NCBI RefSeq assembly: GCF_022370635.2
Contig: NZ_CP092362.2
Span: 5,890,001-5,954,000 of the forward strand
Direction: 5' to 3'
From: Mycolicibacterium crocinum
GTDB lineage: Bacteria; Actinomycetota; Actinomycetes; Mycobacteriales; Mycobacteriaceae
Length of the DNA stretch: 64,000 nucleotides
Made by a program: the position numbers and the translations under genes. This document shows positions 45,354 through 54,097 of this stretch, piece after piece. Each line of letters opens with the position of its first letter. Position 1 is the stretch's first letter. The notes below the pieces were generated by a model. It searched no databases, was not told the origin of the DNA, and worked only from the letters and a program-made list of their open reading frames with translations.

Positions 45354-48218
45354 CTAGACGACGAGGTTGACCAGGCGACCGGGAACCACGATCACCTTCT
45401 TCGGGGTCGCTCCGGCGAGGAAGGCCTGGACCTTCTCATCGGCAAGCGCGGCCGCCTCGAGGCCGGCCTTGTCGGCGTCCGCGGCGACGGTGATGTGCCC
45501 GCGAACCTTACCGTTGACCTGCACCGGGTACTCGACGGTGTCGTCCACCAGGTACTGGGGGTCGGGCGCCGGAAAAGGCCCGTGCGCCAAGGACTTCGAG
45601 TGTCCCAATCGCTGCCACAGCTCCTCTGCCAGGTGCGGCGAGAGCGGCGCGACCATCAGCACCAGCGGCTCTAGCGCCGCGCGAGCGGTGACGCCCTCCT
45701 TGGTGAGGTGGTTGGTGTACTCGATGAGCTTGGCCGCGGCGGTGTTGTTTCGCAGGCCCGCGTAATCGTCGGCCACTCCCGCGATCGTGCGGTGCAGCAG
45801 CCGCAGGGTCGCCTCATCGAGCGCTTCATGCTCGGAAGCCCTTGTCTCGCCGGTCGTTTCGTCGACGACGAGCCGCCACACCCGCTGCAGGAACCGATAG
45901 GCGCCGACGACGTCCTTGGTCGCCCACGGCCGTGACGCCTCCAGCGGACCCATCGACATTTCGTAGACGCGCAGGGTATCCGCGCCGTAGCCGTCGCAGA
46001 TTTCGTCCGGAGAAATCGAGTTCTTGAGGCTCTTACCGATCTTGCCGAACTCTTGGAAGACCTCGATTTCACCGTCGTCGCCTGGCAGGAAGAACTTGCC
46101 GTCGCGCTCGACCACATCCGCGGCGGGCACATAGGCGCCACGGGAATCGGTGTAGGCGAAGGCTTGGATGTAGCCCTGGTTCACCAGGCGGCGGTACGGC
46201 TCGCGCGACGAGACGTGCCCGAGGTCGTGCAACACCTTGTGCCAGAACCGGCAGTACAGCAGATGCAGCACTGCGTGCTCGACGCCGCCGACGTAGACGT
46301 CCACTCCCCCGGGGTCGTCCGGGCCGTGCTCTGCCGGCCGCGGACCCATCCAGTACTGCTCGTTCTCCTTGGCGCAGAACTCGTTTGGGTTGTGTGGGTC
46401 GGCGTAACGCAGTTCGTACCAGGAGCTGCCGGCCCACTGCGGCATCACGTTGGTGTCGCGGGTATAGGTCTGCGGGCCGTCGCCGAGGTCCAGCTCCACC
46501 GTTACCCAGTCGGTGGCCTTGTTCAGCGGCGGGGACGGCTCGCTGTCGGCGTCCTCCGGGTGGAACATCACCGGCGAGTAGTCGGCGATGTCAGGCAACT
46601 CCACCGGCAGTGCCGATTCGGGCAGGGGGTGAGCACGGCCGTCGGCGTCATACACGATCGGGAACGGCTCGCCCCAGTACCGCTGGCGCGCGAAAAGCCA
46701 GTCGCGCAGCTTGTATTCGACGCGGGCACGGCCCCGGCCGTCGGCCTCGAGACGCTCGGTGATCGCCTTCTTGGCGTCTTCGACAGTCAGCCCGTCGAGG
46801 TATTGCGAGTTCACCAGCGCACCGTCGCCGGAATACGCGGCCTCGGAGATGTCTCCGCCCGAGATGACTTCCTTGATCGGCAGACCGAACGTGGTCGCGA
46901 ACTCCCAGTCACGCTGGTCGTGCCCCGGGACCGCCATGATCGCGCCAGTGCCGTAGCCGACCAGCACGTAATCGGCGATGAAAATCGGAACCTGTTGTCC
47001 ATCAGCGGGATTGGTCGCATACGTGCCGAGGAAGACACCGGTCTTGGTCTTGTTCTCCTGGCGCTCCAGGTCGGATTTCGCGGCGATCGATTTTCGGTAG
47101 GCGGCAACCGCCTCGGCCGGCGTGGCCGTGCCGGAGGTCCACCGTGGGTCCACACCCGCGGGCCATTGCGCCGCGGCCAGTCGATCGACCAACTCGTGCT
47201 CGGGGGCGAGCACCAGATAGGTGGCGCCGAACAGGGTGTCGGGACGGGTGGTGAAGACCTCGATATCGGAGCCGTCGGCGTCGAACAACACCGACGCGCC
47301 AGTGGAGCGGCCGATCCAGTTGCGCTGCATGGTCTTGACCTTCTCGGGCCAGTCCAGCACCTCGAGATCGTCGAGCAGTCGGTCGGAGTATGCGGTGATC
47401 CGCATCATCCACTGCCGCAAGCGCTTCCGGAACACGGGGAAGTTGCCGCGCTCGCTGCGGCCCTCGGAGGTGACCTCCTCATTGGCCAGCACGGTGCCCA
47501 GGCCCGGGCACCAGTTCACCAACGAGTCGGCAAGGTAGACCAGCCGGTAGCCGTCGATGACGTCGGCCCGCTCCGCCGACGACAACGCGGACCACTGCCT
47601 GCCATCCTCGAGAGTCCTTGCACCGGAATCCAACTCGGCGACCAGGTCCGCGATCGGGCGGGCCTTGTTCTGGTCGGTGTCGAACCAGGCGTTGTAGATC
47701 TGCAGGAAGATCCACTGCGTCCATTTGTAGAAGTCGACGTCGGTGGTCGAGAAGCTGCGCCGCTGGTCGTGCCCGAGGCCCAGCCGACCCAGCTGACGGC
47801 GGAAGTTGACGATATTGGCTTCGGTGCGGATCCGCGGGTGGGTACCGGTCTGGATCGCGTACTGCTCGGCGGGCAGGCCGAAGGCGTCGAAGCCCAACGC
47901 ATGCAGCACATTGCGTCCGGTCATCCGGAAATAGCGCGCATAGACATCGGTGGCGATGTAGCCCAGCGGGTGCCCGACGTGCAGACCCTCCCCGGAGGGA
48001 TACGGGAACATGTCCTGGACGAACATCTTGTCGTCGGGGACCGCCGCACCGTCCGTGGGTGCCAGCGACCCGACCGGGTTCGGCACGTTGAAGGTGCCCC
48101 ACGACTGCCAGTTCTCCTGCCAGGCCCGCTCGATCTGCCCGGCCAGCTCGGCGGTGTAGCGGTACCGCGGAGTGTCGGTCTCCGCGCTGCCGTGCGATGC
48201 GGTCGGGGTATCTGTCAC
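45354..48218 (-). CDS. leuS: Leucyl-tRNA synthetase
   Basis: The 954-residue class I synthetase has the HIGH motif as HVGHPLGY, a CP1 editing domain (about 250-440, [19 protein letters not shown]) and the KMSKS motif in the actinobacterial form KIGKSLKNS. The open frame extends to 48410, but GTG 48218 is preceded at 9 nt by a TATACC hexamer (minus strand, 48228-48233), implying a leaderless message and matching the expected start. It charges tRNA-Leu in the cytosol. Confidence 0.97.
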   Translation of the reverse strand: MTDTPTASHGSAETDTPRYRYTAELAGQIERAWQENWQSWGTFNVPNPVGSLAPTDGAAVPDDKMFVQDMFPYPSGEGLHVGHPLGYIATDVYARYFRMTGRNVLHALGFDAFGLPAEQYAIQTGTHPRIRTEANIVNFRRQLGRLGLGHDQRRSFSTTDVDFYKWTQWIFLQIYNAWFDTDQNKARPIADLVAELDSGARTLEDGRQWSALSSAERADVIDGYRLVYLADSLVNWCPGLGTVLANEEVTSEGRSERGNFPVFRKRLRQWMMRITAYSDRLLDDLEVLDWPEKVKTMQRNWIGRSTGASVLFDADGSDIEVFTTRPDTLFGATYLVLAPEHELVDRLAAAQWPAGVDPRWTSGTATPAEAVAAYRKSIAAKSDLERQENKTKTGVFLGTYATNPADGQQVPIFIADYVLVGYGTGAIMAVPGHDQRDWEFATTFGLPIKEVISGGDISEAAYSGDGALVNSQYLDGLTVEDAKKAITERLEADGRGRARVEYKLRDWLFARQRYWGEPFPIVYDADGRAHPLPESALPVELPDIADYSPVMFHPEDADSEPSPPLNKATDWVTVELDLGDGPQTYTRDTNVMPQWAGSSWYELRYADPHNPNEFCAKENEQYWMGPRPAEHGPDDPGGVDVYVGGVEHAVLHLLYCRFWHKVLHDLGHVSSREPYRRLVNQGYIQAFAYTDSRGAYVPAADVVERDGKFFLPGDDGEIEVFQEFGKIGKSLKNSISPDEICDGYGADTLRVYEMSMGPLEASRPWATKDVVGAYRFLQRVWRLVVDETTGETRASEHEALDEATLRLLHRTIAGVADDYAGLRNNTAAAKLIEYTNHLTKEGVTARAALEPLVLMVAPLSPHLAEELWQRLGHSKSLAHGPFPAPDPQYLVDDTVEYPVQVNGKVRGHITVAADADKAGLEAAALADEKVQAFLAGATPKKVIVVPGRLVNLVV

Positions 48219-48227
48219 GTCACACAG

Positions 48228-48233
48228 GGTATA
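48228..48233 (-). promoter_or_regulatory. -10 element of leuS
   Basis: TATACC on the minus strand ends 9 nt before the GTG start codon and fits a leaderless transcript. Confidence 0.5.
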
Positions 48234-48442
48234 AGGGCCGCTTGCACAGCCCCCGGCGCGATAGCGCGGTGTGACCCCGGTCGCACCCCGTGCAACGGCC
48301 CGGTCTCGGATGCATTGCAGTGCGGTCGACGGTTGATTCCAGCTCTGTTCCAGCCCTATCCGAGGGCTTCGGCGGGCCGATACAGTCAGCCTCCTGACAA
48401 GGGGTCTCACCTGGCCCGACCGTGCCGAGAAGGACAGCTGCG

Positions 48443-49390
48443 ATGATCACGAATGCCCGTAACTGGCGGGTGGTAGTAGGTGGGATGGCCGCCGGTACGG
48501 CTGCCGTCCTAGGGTTCACCGGCGCCAACGCGTCAGCCGAGCCGGCCGTTCCCGTTCAGCCCGCTCCGGTCACCGTCACTCAAACCGTCACCGTCGCCCC
48601 CGAGGTCGCCAACGCGAACGCGGTCCCGGCGGCCGTGCCCGCCGCAGCACCGGCCGCCGGGCAGGTGGCTGCCGTTCCGCAAGCCGTCGTCCCACAGGTC
48701 GCCACCCCGGCGATCGCACCGGCCGTCGCCGCACCGGAAACCTTGGTCCCGGCCACGTCCGGCACGCTCGCCGATTTCTTCAAGGACAAGGGCGTGAAGA
48801 TGGAGCCGCAGAAGGCGACCGGATTCACCGCACTGAACCTGGTGCTGCCGATGCCGCGCGGCTGGACCGTCGTGCCGGATCCGAACGTCCCCGACGCGTT
48901 CACCGTGCTGGCCGACCGCCTCGGCGGTGACGGGCTGTACACCTCGAACGCGCAACTGAAGGTCTTCAAGCTGGTCGGCGACTTCGATCCCAAGGAAGCC
49001 ATCACACACGGTTACGTGGACAGCCAGCAGCTGTTCAACTGGCAGGGCACCGACGCCTCGCTGGCTGACTTCGGCGGCTTCCCGTCGTCGCTCATCGAGG
49101 GCACCTACCGCGAGAACGACATGACGCTGAACACCTCCCGCCGTCACGTCATCGCCCAGTCCGGACCCGACCGCTACCTCGTCTCGCTGTACGTGACGAC
49201 GGCGGCCAACCAGGTGGTCGCCACCGCGGACGCGACCGACGCCATCGTCAACGGCTTCCGGGTCTCGTCGCCGACGGCCGCGCCGGCCCCGGCACCCGCG
49301 CCGCCTGCCGCACCACTGGCCGATGCGTCGGCATCCGCCGCCGTCCCGGCCCCGGCCGTCCTTCCCGCGGTGCCCGCGCTGCCGCGCTGA
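48443..49390 (+). CDS. Secreted proline-rich antigen, Mtc28/LpqN family
   Basis: The 315-residue protein has a signal peptide ([29 protein letters not shown]), a long Ala/Pro/Val-rich stretch (about 30-105), a folded LpqN-type domain (about 115-270, [36 protein letters not shown]) and an Ala/Pro tail. It corresponds to Mtc28 (Rv0040c), a secreted antigen with an LpqN/LpqT fold that may bind lipids. AGAAGGACA precedes ATG 48443. It diverges from leuS over 224 nt. Confidence 0.9.
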   Translation: MITNARNWRVVVGGMAAGTAAVLGFTGANASAEPAVPVQPAPVTVTQTVTVAPEVANANAVPAAVPAAAPAAGQVAAVPQAVVPQVATPAIAPAVAAPETLVPATSGTLADFFKDKGVKMEPQKATGFTALNLVLPMPRGWTVVPDPNVPDAFTVLADRLGGDGLYTSNAQLKVFKLVGDFDPKEAITHGYVDSQQLFNWQGTDASLADFGGFPSSLIEGTYRENDMTLNTSRRHVIAQSGPDRYLVSLYVTTAANQVVATADATDAIVNGFRVSSPTAAPAPAPAPPAAPLADASASAAVPAPAVLPAVPALPR

Positions 49391-49413
49391 AGCCGGGCTC
49401 GTATTGTGGCCCC

Positions 49414-49755
49414 ATGTTGATCGTCGGCGTGGTGTGCCTGTTCATGGCCGTCCTGGTCGGCGGCTCGGGCGCGTGGACGTTGACCCGGCCGCCCAGTGCT
49501 GACGTCACGGCGCAGGTGATGCGTGCGGTCGCACCGACCCAGCTCGCTGCCGCCGTGATGCTGGCCGCGGGCGGGGCAGCGGCCCTGGCCGCACCGGCGC
49601 ACACCGGACTCCTGGTGCTGATCGTCTGCGTCGTCGGCGCCGTCGGCACCATCGCCGCCGGCTCATGGCAGGGCGCCCGCTACGCCGCCAGCCGGGAAGC
49701 CCAGGCCGGTGGCTGCGCAGGCAGCTGCGCGAGCTGCACGCTGTCCTGCAAGTGA
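49414..49755 (+). CDS. Small membrane protein with C-terminal cysteine cluster
   Basis: The 113-residue protein has three hydrophobic segments (about 1-22, 42-61, 66-86) and ends in GGCAGSCASCTLSCK, four Cys within the last 13 residues, possibly a metal site or a thiol cluster. It corresponds in position to Rv0039c. A TATTGT hexamer (49402-49407) lies 6 nt before the ATG, so the transcript may be leaderless. Function unknown. Confidence 0.8.
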   Translation: MLIVGVVCLFMAVLVGGSGAWTLTRPPSADVTAQVMRAVAPTQLAAAVMLAAGGAAALAAPAHTGLLVLIVCVVGAVGTIAAGSWQGARYAASREAQAGGCAGSCASCTLSCK

Positions 49756-49771
49756 GCCCCGCGGCCGGGAG

Positions 49772-50758
49772 ATGAGGGCGGGGCGTCCCGGCTCCGGAGT
49801 CGACACCTTCCTGCTGCTGCTGATCGCCGTCGTCGTACTGGCCACGCTGCTGCCCGCGCACGGGGCCGCCGCCGACGTCCTGTCGTGGGCCACCAAGATC
49901 GTCATCGCCCTGCTGTTCCTGCTCTACGGCGCGCGACTGTCACCGCAGCAGGCCTGGCACGGGGTTCGGCAATGGAAGCTGCACCTGCTGGTGCTGGCCA
50001 CCACGTTCGTCGTGTTCCCGCTACTCGGACTTGCGGCACGGGTGCTCGTTCCCTCGGTGCTGACCGACGACCTCTACACAGGTCTGCTGTTCCTGTGCCT
50101 GGTGCCCTCGACCGTGCAGTCCTCGATCGCGTTCACCTCGATCGCGCGCGGGCACGTGTCGGCCGCGATCGTCAGCGCATCGCTGTCGAACATCGTCGGG
50201 GTGCTGTTGACCCCACTGCTCGTGCTGCTGCTGATGCCGCTCGGCGGGGCGCCGCGGGTGGACGGGTCGGCGGTGGGTGACATCGTGCTGCAACTGCTGG
50301 CACCGTTCGCCCTCGGTCAGCTGCTGCGCCGCTGGCTGGCGCCCGTGGTGACCCGGCGCGCGGTCCTGACCAAAGCCGTCGATCGCGGCTCGATCCTGCT
50401 GATCGTGTATGCCGCGGTCTCGGTCGGGATGACCGAACACATCTGGAGCAGCGTGCAGCCGTGGCGAGTGGTGGCCGTCGCCGCGGTCAGCACCCTGTTG
50501 CTGGCGGTGGTGCTGGCCGTCACGTGGTGCACGGGCAGGCTGGCGCGGCTGGACCGCGGGGACGCGATCGTGCTGTTGTTCTGCGGGTCCAAGAAGAGCC
50601 TTGCCTCCGGGCTACCGATGGCGCTGGTGCTGTTCCCGGCCGCGAGCGTTGGCCTGATCATGTTGCCGCTGATGCTGTTTCACCAGATCCAGCTGTTCGT
50701 CTGCGCCGTGATCGCCAACCGGCTGGGCCGCAGCGCGCAGCCGGTCAGTTCCGGCTGA
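49772..50758 (+). CDS. Bile acid:sodium symporter-like (BASS/SBF) membrane transporter
   Basis: The 328-residue protein has about nine or ten membrane segments and resembles the SBF-like family: KIVIALLFLLYGARLSPQQAW, FLCLVPSTVQSSIAFTSIARG and LLFCGSKKSLASGLPMALVLFP. Substrates in bacteria are mostly unknown organic anions. ATG 49772 has GGGAG upstream; the frame is open earlier. Its 3' end overlaps the convergent yqgE gene by 14 nt. Confidence 0.9.
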   Translation: MRAGRPGSGVDTFLLLLIAVVVLATLLPAHGAAADVLSWATKIVIALLFLLYGARLSPQQAWHGVRQWKLHLLVLATTFVVFPLLGLAARVLVPSVLTDDLYTGLLFLCLVPSTVQSSIAFTSIARGHVSAAIVSASLSNIVGVLLTPLLVLLLMPLGGAPRVDGSAVGDIVLQLLAPFALGQLLRRWLAPVVTRRAVLTKAVDRGSILLIVYAAVSVGMTEHIWSSVQPWRVVAVAAVSTLLLAVVLAVTWCTGRLARLDRGDAIVLLFCGSKKSLASGLPMALVLFPAASVGLIMLPLMLFHQIQLFVCAVIANRLGRSAQPVSSG

Positions 50759-51350
50759 CGTCGATCGGATGGGTCGCCAGCAGCGACAGCGGCAGCGGCT
50801 GACGGCGCAACACCCGCGACCACAGATCCACCCGCGGCTCGACCAGTACATCGGACGGCAACGCGGACAACACAATCCAGTCGTCGCGTTCGATCTCGCC
50901 CTCGAGCTGGCCGATGGTCCAACCGGAGTAGCCGGCGAAGATCCGCACCCCCTCGACCGCCGGAGCGATCAGATCCGGGTCGGCGTCCAGATCGACCATC
51001 ACCATCCGGCCGGCGACATGCCGCAACCCGGGCATGCCCTGTGGATCGGTGCCGACCCGCAAGGTGCCCAGGCACAATGCGGCGTCACGTTTGACCGGGC
51101 CGCCGATGAACATGGTTTTGGGCTTGGCGGTCAGTTTCGCCCACTGCGGCAACACGTTGTAGACGGCCGTCTCGCTCGGACGGTTGAGCACCACACCCAA
51201 CGTGCCGCCGTCGTTGTGCTCGACGACGTAGATCACGCTGCGCCGAAACGTCGGCTCCAAGAGATCGGTGTTGGCCAGCAGCAGCGTTCCCGGCCGCACC
51301 CGGTTGGCCGCGGGCGCGATGAAGTCTTCGGGGTCCTCAGACTGTGCCAC
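50745..51350 (-). CDS. YqgE/AlgH family protein (DUF179)
   Basis: The 201-residue soluble protein matches the YqgE/AlgH family (RVRPGTLLLANTDLLEPTFRRSVIYVVEHNDGGTLGVVLNRPS, RIFAGYSGWTIGQLEGEIERDDW). It corresponds to Rv0038. Biochemical function is unknown. It starts with GTG and converges on the BASS transporter. Confidence 0.95.
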   Translation of the reverse strand: MAQSEDPEDFIAPAANRVRPGTLLLANTDLLEPTFRRSVIYVVEHNDGGTLGVVLNRPSETAVYNVLPQWAKLTAKPKTMFIGGPVKRDAALCLGTLRVGTDPQGMPGLRHVAGRMVMVDLDADPDLIAPAVEGVRIFAGYSGWTIGQLEGEIERDDWIVLSALPSDVLVEPRVDLWSRVLRRQPLPLSLLATHPIDVSRN

Positions 51351-51408
51351 CCCACCATCATGGCATCAGGTAGGTGTTGCTGTGGTAACGGGCGCGTGTG
51401 GATATTTG

Positions 51409-51414
51409 TACTGT
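51409..51414 (+). promoter_or_regulatory. -10 element of MFS gene
   Basis: TACTGT ends 7 nt before ATG 51422 and supports a leaderless start there. Confidence 0.5.
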
Positions 51415-51421
51415 TGGTCCG

Positions 51422-52693
51422 ATGGTCGACGCGCGCGCACCCGGTTCGCTCTGGCGATCGGTGCGCAGCCTGCCCGAGTTCTGGCGGCTGCTGGAGCTCC
51501 GGACCGCAAGCCAGTTCGGTGACGGGCTGTTTCAGGCCGGGCTCGCCGGCGGGCTGCTGTTCAATCCGGAGCGTGCCGCCGATCCCTGGGCGGTGGCGGG
51601 TGCGTTCGCCGTGTTGTTCCTGCCGTATTCGATCGTCGGCCCGTTCGCCGGGGCGCTACTGGACCGGTGGGACCGCCGGGCGGTGCTGGTCGTCGCGAAC
51701 TTCGCCAGGCTGATTCTGGTACTCGGTGTCGCGGTGCTGCTGGCCGTGGGCGCCAGCGACCTGACCGTGCTCTGCGGCGCGCTGATCGTCAACGGGTTCA
51801 GCCGGTTCGTCACCTCCGGCCTGTCCGCGGCGCTGCCGCACGTCGTGCCTCGCGAGAAAGTCGTGGTGATGAATTCGGTCGCCACCGCCACCGGGGCCAC
51901 CGCCACCTTCCTGGGCGCGAACTTCATGCTGCTGCCGCGGTGGCTGTTCGGCTCGGGTGATACCGGCGCCGCCACGATCATGCTGCTGGTCGCGGTTCCG
52001 ATCGCGGTCGCATTCGTGCTGTCGCTGCGGTTTCCGCACCACGTGCTCGGACCCGACGACACCGCGCGCGCCGTGCACGGCTCGGTGTTCTACGCCGTCA
52101 CCACCGGCTGGATCTATGGCGCCCGCACCGTACTCACGACACCCACGGTCGCCGCGACGCTGTCCGGACTCGCCAGTCAACGGATGGTGTTCGGCATCAA
52201 TACGCTGTTGATTCTGGTCATCGTGCGCCACAGCGACACTCAAGCCGTCGCGGGCCTGGGTACCGCCGTCATCTTTCTCGCCGCCACCGGCAGCGGCTCT
52301 TTCCTGGCCAACGTGCTCACCCCGGTGTCGATCAAGAGATGGGGGCGTTACACGACCGCGAACGGGGCGCTGGTGTGTGCCGCGGTCATCCAGTTGGCCG
52401 GTGCCACCCTGCAATTGGCGGTGATGATCGTATGCGGGTTCCTGCTCGGACTGGTCGGGCAGGTCGTCAAGCTGTGCGCTGACACCGCGATGCAAATCGA
52501 CGTCGACGACGCACTGCGCGGACATGTTTTCGCCGTACAGGATTCGCTGTTCTGGGTGTCGTTCATCGCGGCCACGATGCTGGCGGCGACGGTGATTCCG
52601 GCCGACGGTCGGTCCACCGCGCTGGCCTTGGCGGGGTCGGCGATCTATCTGCTCGGCCTGGCGGCACACGCTGCGGTGGGCCGGCAGCGCTAG
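51422..52693 (+). CDS. Major facilitator superfamily transporter
   Basis: The 423-residue protein has about twelve membrane helices and the loop [21 protein letters not shown], a form of the MFS signature. It corresponds to Rv0037c. The substrate is unknown; efflux is plausible. ATG 51422 is preferred over GTG 51398 because TACTGT (51409-51414) is 7 nt upstream. The next gene begins 10 nt later. Confidence 0.88.
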   Translation: MVDARAPGSLWRSVRSLPEFWRLLELRTASQFGDGLFQAGLAGGLLFNPERAADPWAVAGAFAVLFLPYSIVGPFAGALLDRWDRRAVLVVANFARLILVLGVAVLLAVGASDLTVLCGALIVNGFSRFVTSGLSAALPHVVPREKVVVMNSVATATGATATFLGANFMLLPRWLFGSGDTGAATIMLLVAVPIAVAFVLSLRFPHHVLGPDDTARAVHGSVFYAVTTGWIYGARTVLTTPTVAATLSGLASQRMVFGINTLLILVIVRHSDTQAVAGLGTAVIFLAATGSGSFLANVLTPVSIKRWGRYTTANGALVCAAVIQLAGATLQLAVMIVCGFLLGLVGQVVKLCADTAMQIDVDDALRGHVFAVQDSLFWVSFIAATMLAATVIPADGRSTALALAGSAIYLLGLAAHAAVGRQR

Positions 52694-52702
52694 GTTCAAC
52701 TC

Positions 52703-53476
52703 ATGGCAGCCGCGGACCCCATCGTCGACGACCTGCGTGACGAAAGCGACGCGCTCGACGCGCTTGTCGCACCCCTTGATCCGGCCGGCTGGGCGCAACC
52801 CACGCCCGCACCCGGCTGGACCATCGCCCACCAGATTGCCCACCTGCTGTGGACCGATCGAGCGTCGCTGATGTCGATCACCGACGAAGCCGCGTTCGGT
52901 GAGCTCGTCGCCGCTGCGCAGAACGATCCGCTGGGCTTCGTCGACAAGGCGGCCGAGGAGTTGGCGCTGACCCCGCCCGAACAGCTGCTTGCCCAGTGGC
53001 GTGACACCCGCAGCCGGCTGCACGCCGCGCTGCGCGGGGTGGCCGAGGGCCGCAAGCTCGTCTGGTTCGGTCCGCCGATGAGTGCGCCGTCGATGGCCAC
53101 CGCGCGGCTGATGGAGACCTGGGCGCACGGCCTGGACGTGGCCGACAGCCTCGGTGTCGAGGCCACCCCGACGGCACGGTTGAAGTCGATCGCCCACCTG
53201 GGAGTGCGCACCCGGGACTTCGCATTCGCGGTGCACGGCCTGACGCCCCCGGCGGAGCCGTTTCGCGTCGAGCTGGCCGCTCCCGACGGCAGTCGCTGGA
53301 CGTGGGGACCCGAGGACGCCGGTCAGCGCGTGACCGGTTCGGCCGTCGACTTCTGCTACCTGGTCACCCAGCGCCGACCACGCTCGGAACTGGATGTCGT
53401 CGCCGAAGGAGCCGATGCCGCAACGTGGCTCGGCATCGCGCAAGCCTTCGCCGGGCCACCCGGCGAAGGGCGGTAA
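52703..53476 (+). CDS. Mycothiol-dependent maleylpyruvate isomerase-like (DinB-fold) protein, TIGR03084 type
   Basis: The 257-residue protein has an N-terminal DinB/MDMPI four-helix domain ([60 protein letters not shown]) with His residues that could bind zinc, and a C-terminal SCP2-like domain. It corresponds to Rv0036c. Relatives use mycothiol as cofactor; the reaction here is unknown. A TAGGTT hexamer, overlapping the preceding stop codon, is 6 nt upstream of ATG. Confidence 0.88.
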   Translation: MAAADPIVDDLRDESDALDALVAPLDPAGWAQPTPAPGWTIAHQIAHLLWTDRASLMSITDEAAFGELVAAAQNDPLGFVDKAAEELALTPPEQLLAQWRDTRSRLHAALRGVAEGRKLVWFGPPMSAPSMATARLMETWAHGLDVADSLGVEATPTARLKSIAHLGVRTRDFAFAVHGLTPPAEPFRVELAAPDGSRWTWGPEDAGQRVTGSAVDFCYLVTQRRPRSELDVVAEGADAATWLGIAQAFAGPPGEGR

Positions 53477-53518
53477 CGTCCCGGCTGATCGTTGCTTTGG
53501 GCAGTATCATCGCCCTTC

Positions 53519-54097
53519 ATGCGCAACCGCCTCCTGGCCGTCGTCGCGGCGGGGGCGGTGAGCCTTGCGGCCGGTGGGTGCGCGGTCGACCCCGGTGCCG
53601 ACCATCCCTCGTCGGCCGCGGCCTCGACGTCCGGGCACCCGCTCAACCCCTACACGCAGGGGACCGTCGACCCGCCCGCACCGGGCTCCCCCGTCCTCAC
53701 CGTGGTCGGCGGGACCACACCGCTCTCGCTCACTCTCGACGAGCTCGACGCGTTGGGCAGCGCCACCGTCTCGATCGACGAGCCGTTCGTCAACAGGCGC
53801 GAGACCTATAGCGGTGTGCCGTTGGCGACCGTGCTCGGCAAAGCCGGAATTCCCGACACCGCAACCATCGACACCGACGCGATCGACCACTACCACTACG
53901 TCAGCGTCGTCAAACCGATGGTCGACTCCCAGGCGCTGATCGCCACCCGTCGAGACGGGGCACCCATCCCCTACGACCAAGGCGGCCCCATCCGGATCGT
54001 GTTCCCGGACCGCACCCCGTTGTCCTCGGTGCTCGATGCCTGGAACTGGAGCCTGGACTCGATCACGGTGAAGAACCCCGGCGGCTCCGGCCGGTGA
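53519..54097 (+). CDS. Lipoprotein with oxidoreductase molybdopterin-binding domain
   Basis: The 192-residue protein has a lipoprotein signal (RNRLLAVVAAGAVSLAAGGC, lipobox AAGGC). The rest is a shortened sulfite-oxidase-type fold (LTVVGGTTPLSLTLDELDAL, RRETYSGVPLATVLGKAGI, RDGAPIPYDQGGPIRIVFPD) resembling the family of molybdopterin-binding domain proteins, though no cofactor Cys is evident in the folded part. It may only be structurally related. TATCAT (53505-53510) is 8 nt upstream of ATG 53519. Its stop overlaps the GGDEF-EAL gene start (GTGA), which suggests that the exported protein acts as a sensor partner. Confidence 0.8.
   Translation: MRNRLLAVVAAGAVSLAAGGCAVDPGADHPSSAAASTSGHPLNPYTQGTVDPPAPGSPVLTVVGGTTPLSLTLDELDALGSATVSIDEPFVNRRETYSGVPLATVLGKAGIPDTATIDTDAIDHYHYVSVVKPMVDSQALIATRRDGAPIPYDQGGPIRIVFPDRTPLSSVLDAWNWSLDSITVKNPGGSGR

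Noticed and set aside
46053-48446. Plus-strand open frame of 797 codons
   Set aside because: Antisense to leuS, which is unambiguous.
51656-53443. Minus-strand open frame of 595 codons
   Set aside because: Antisense to the MFS and MDMPI-like genes and without recognisable domains.
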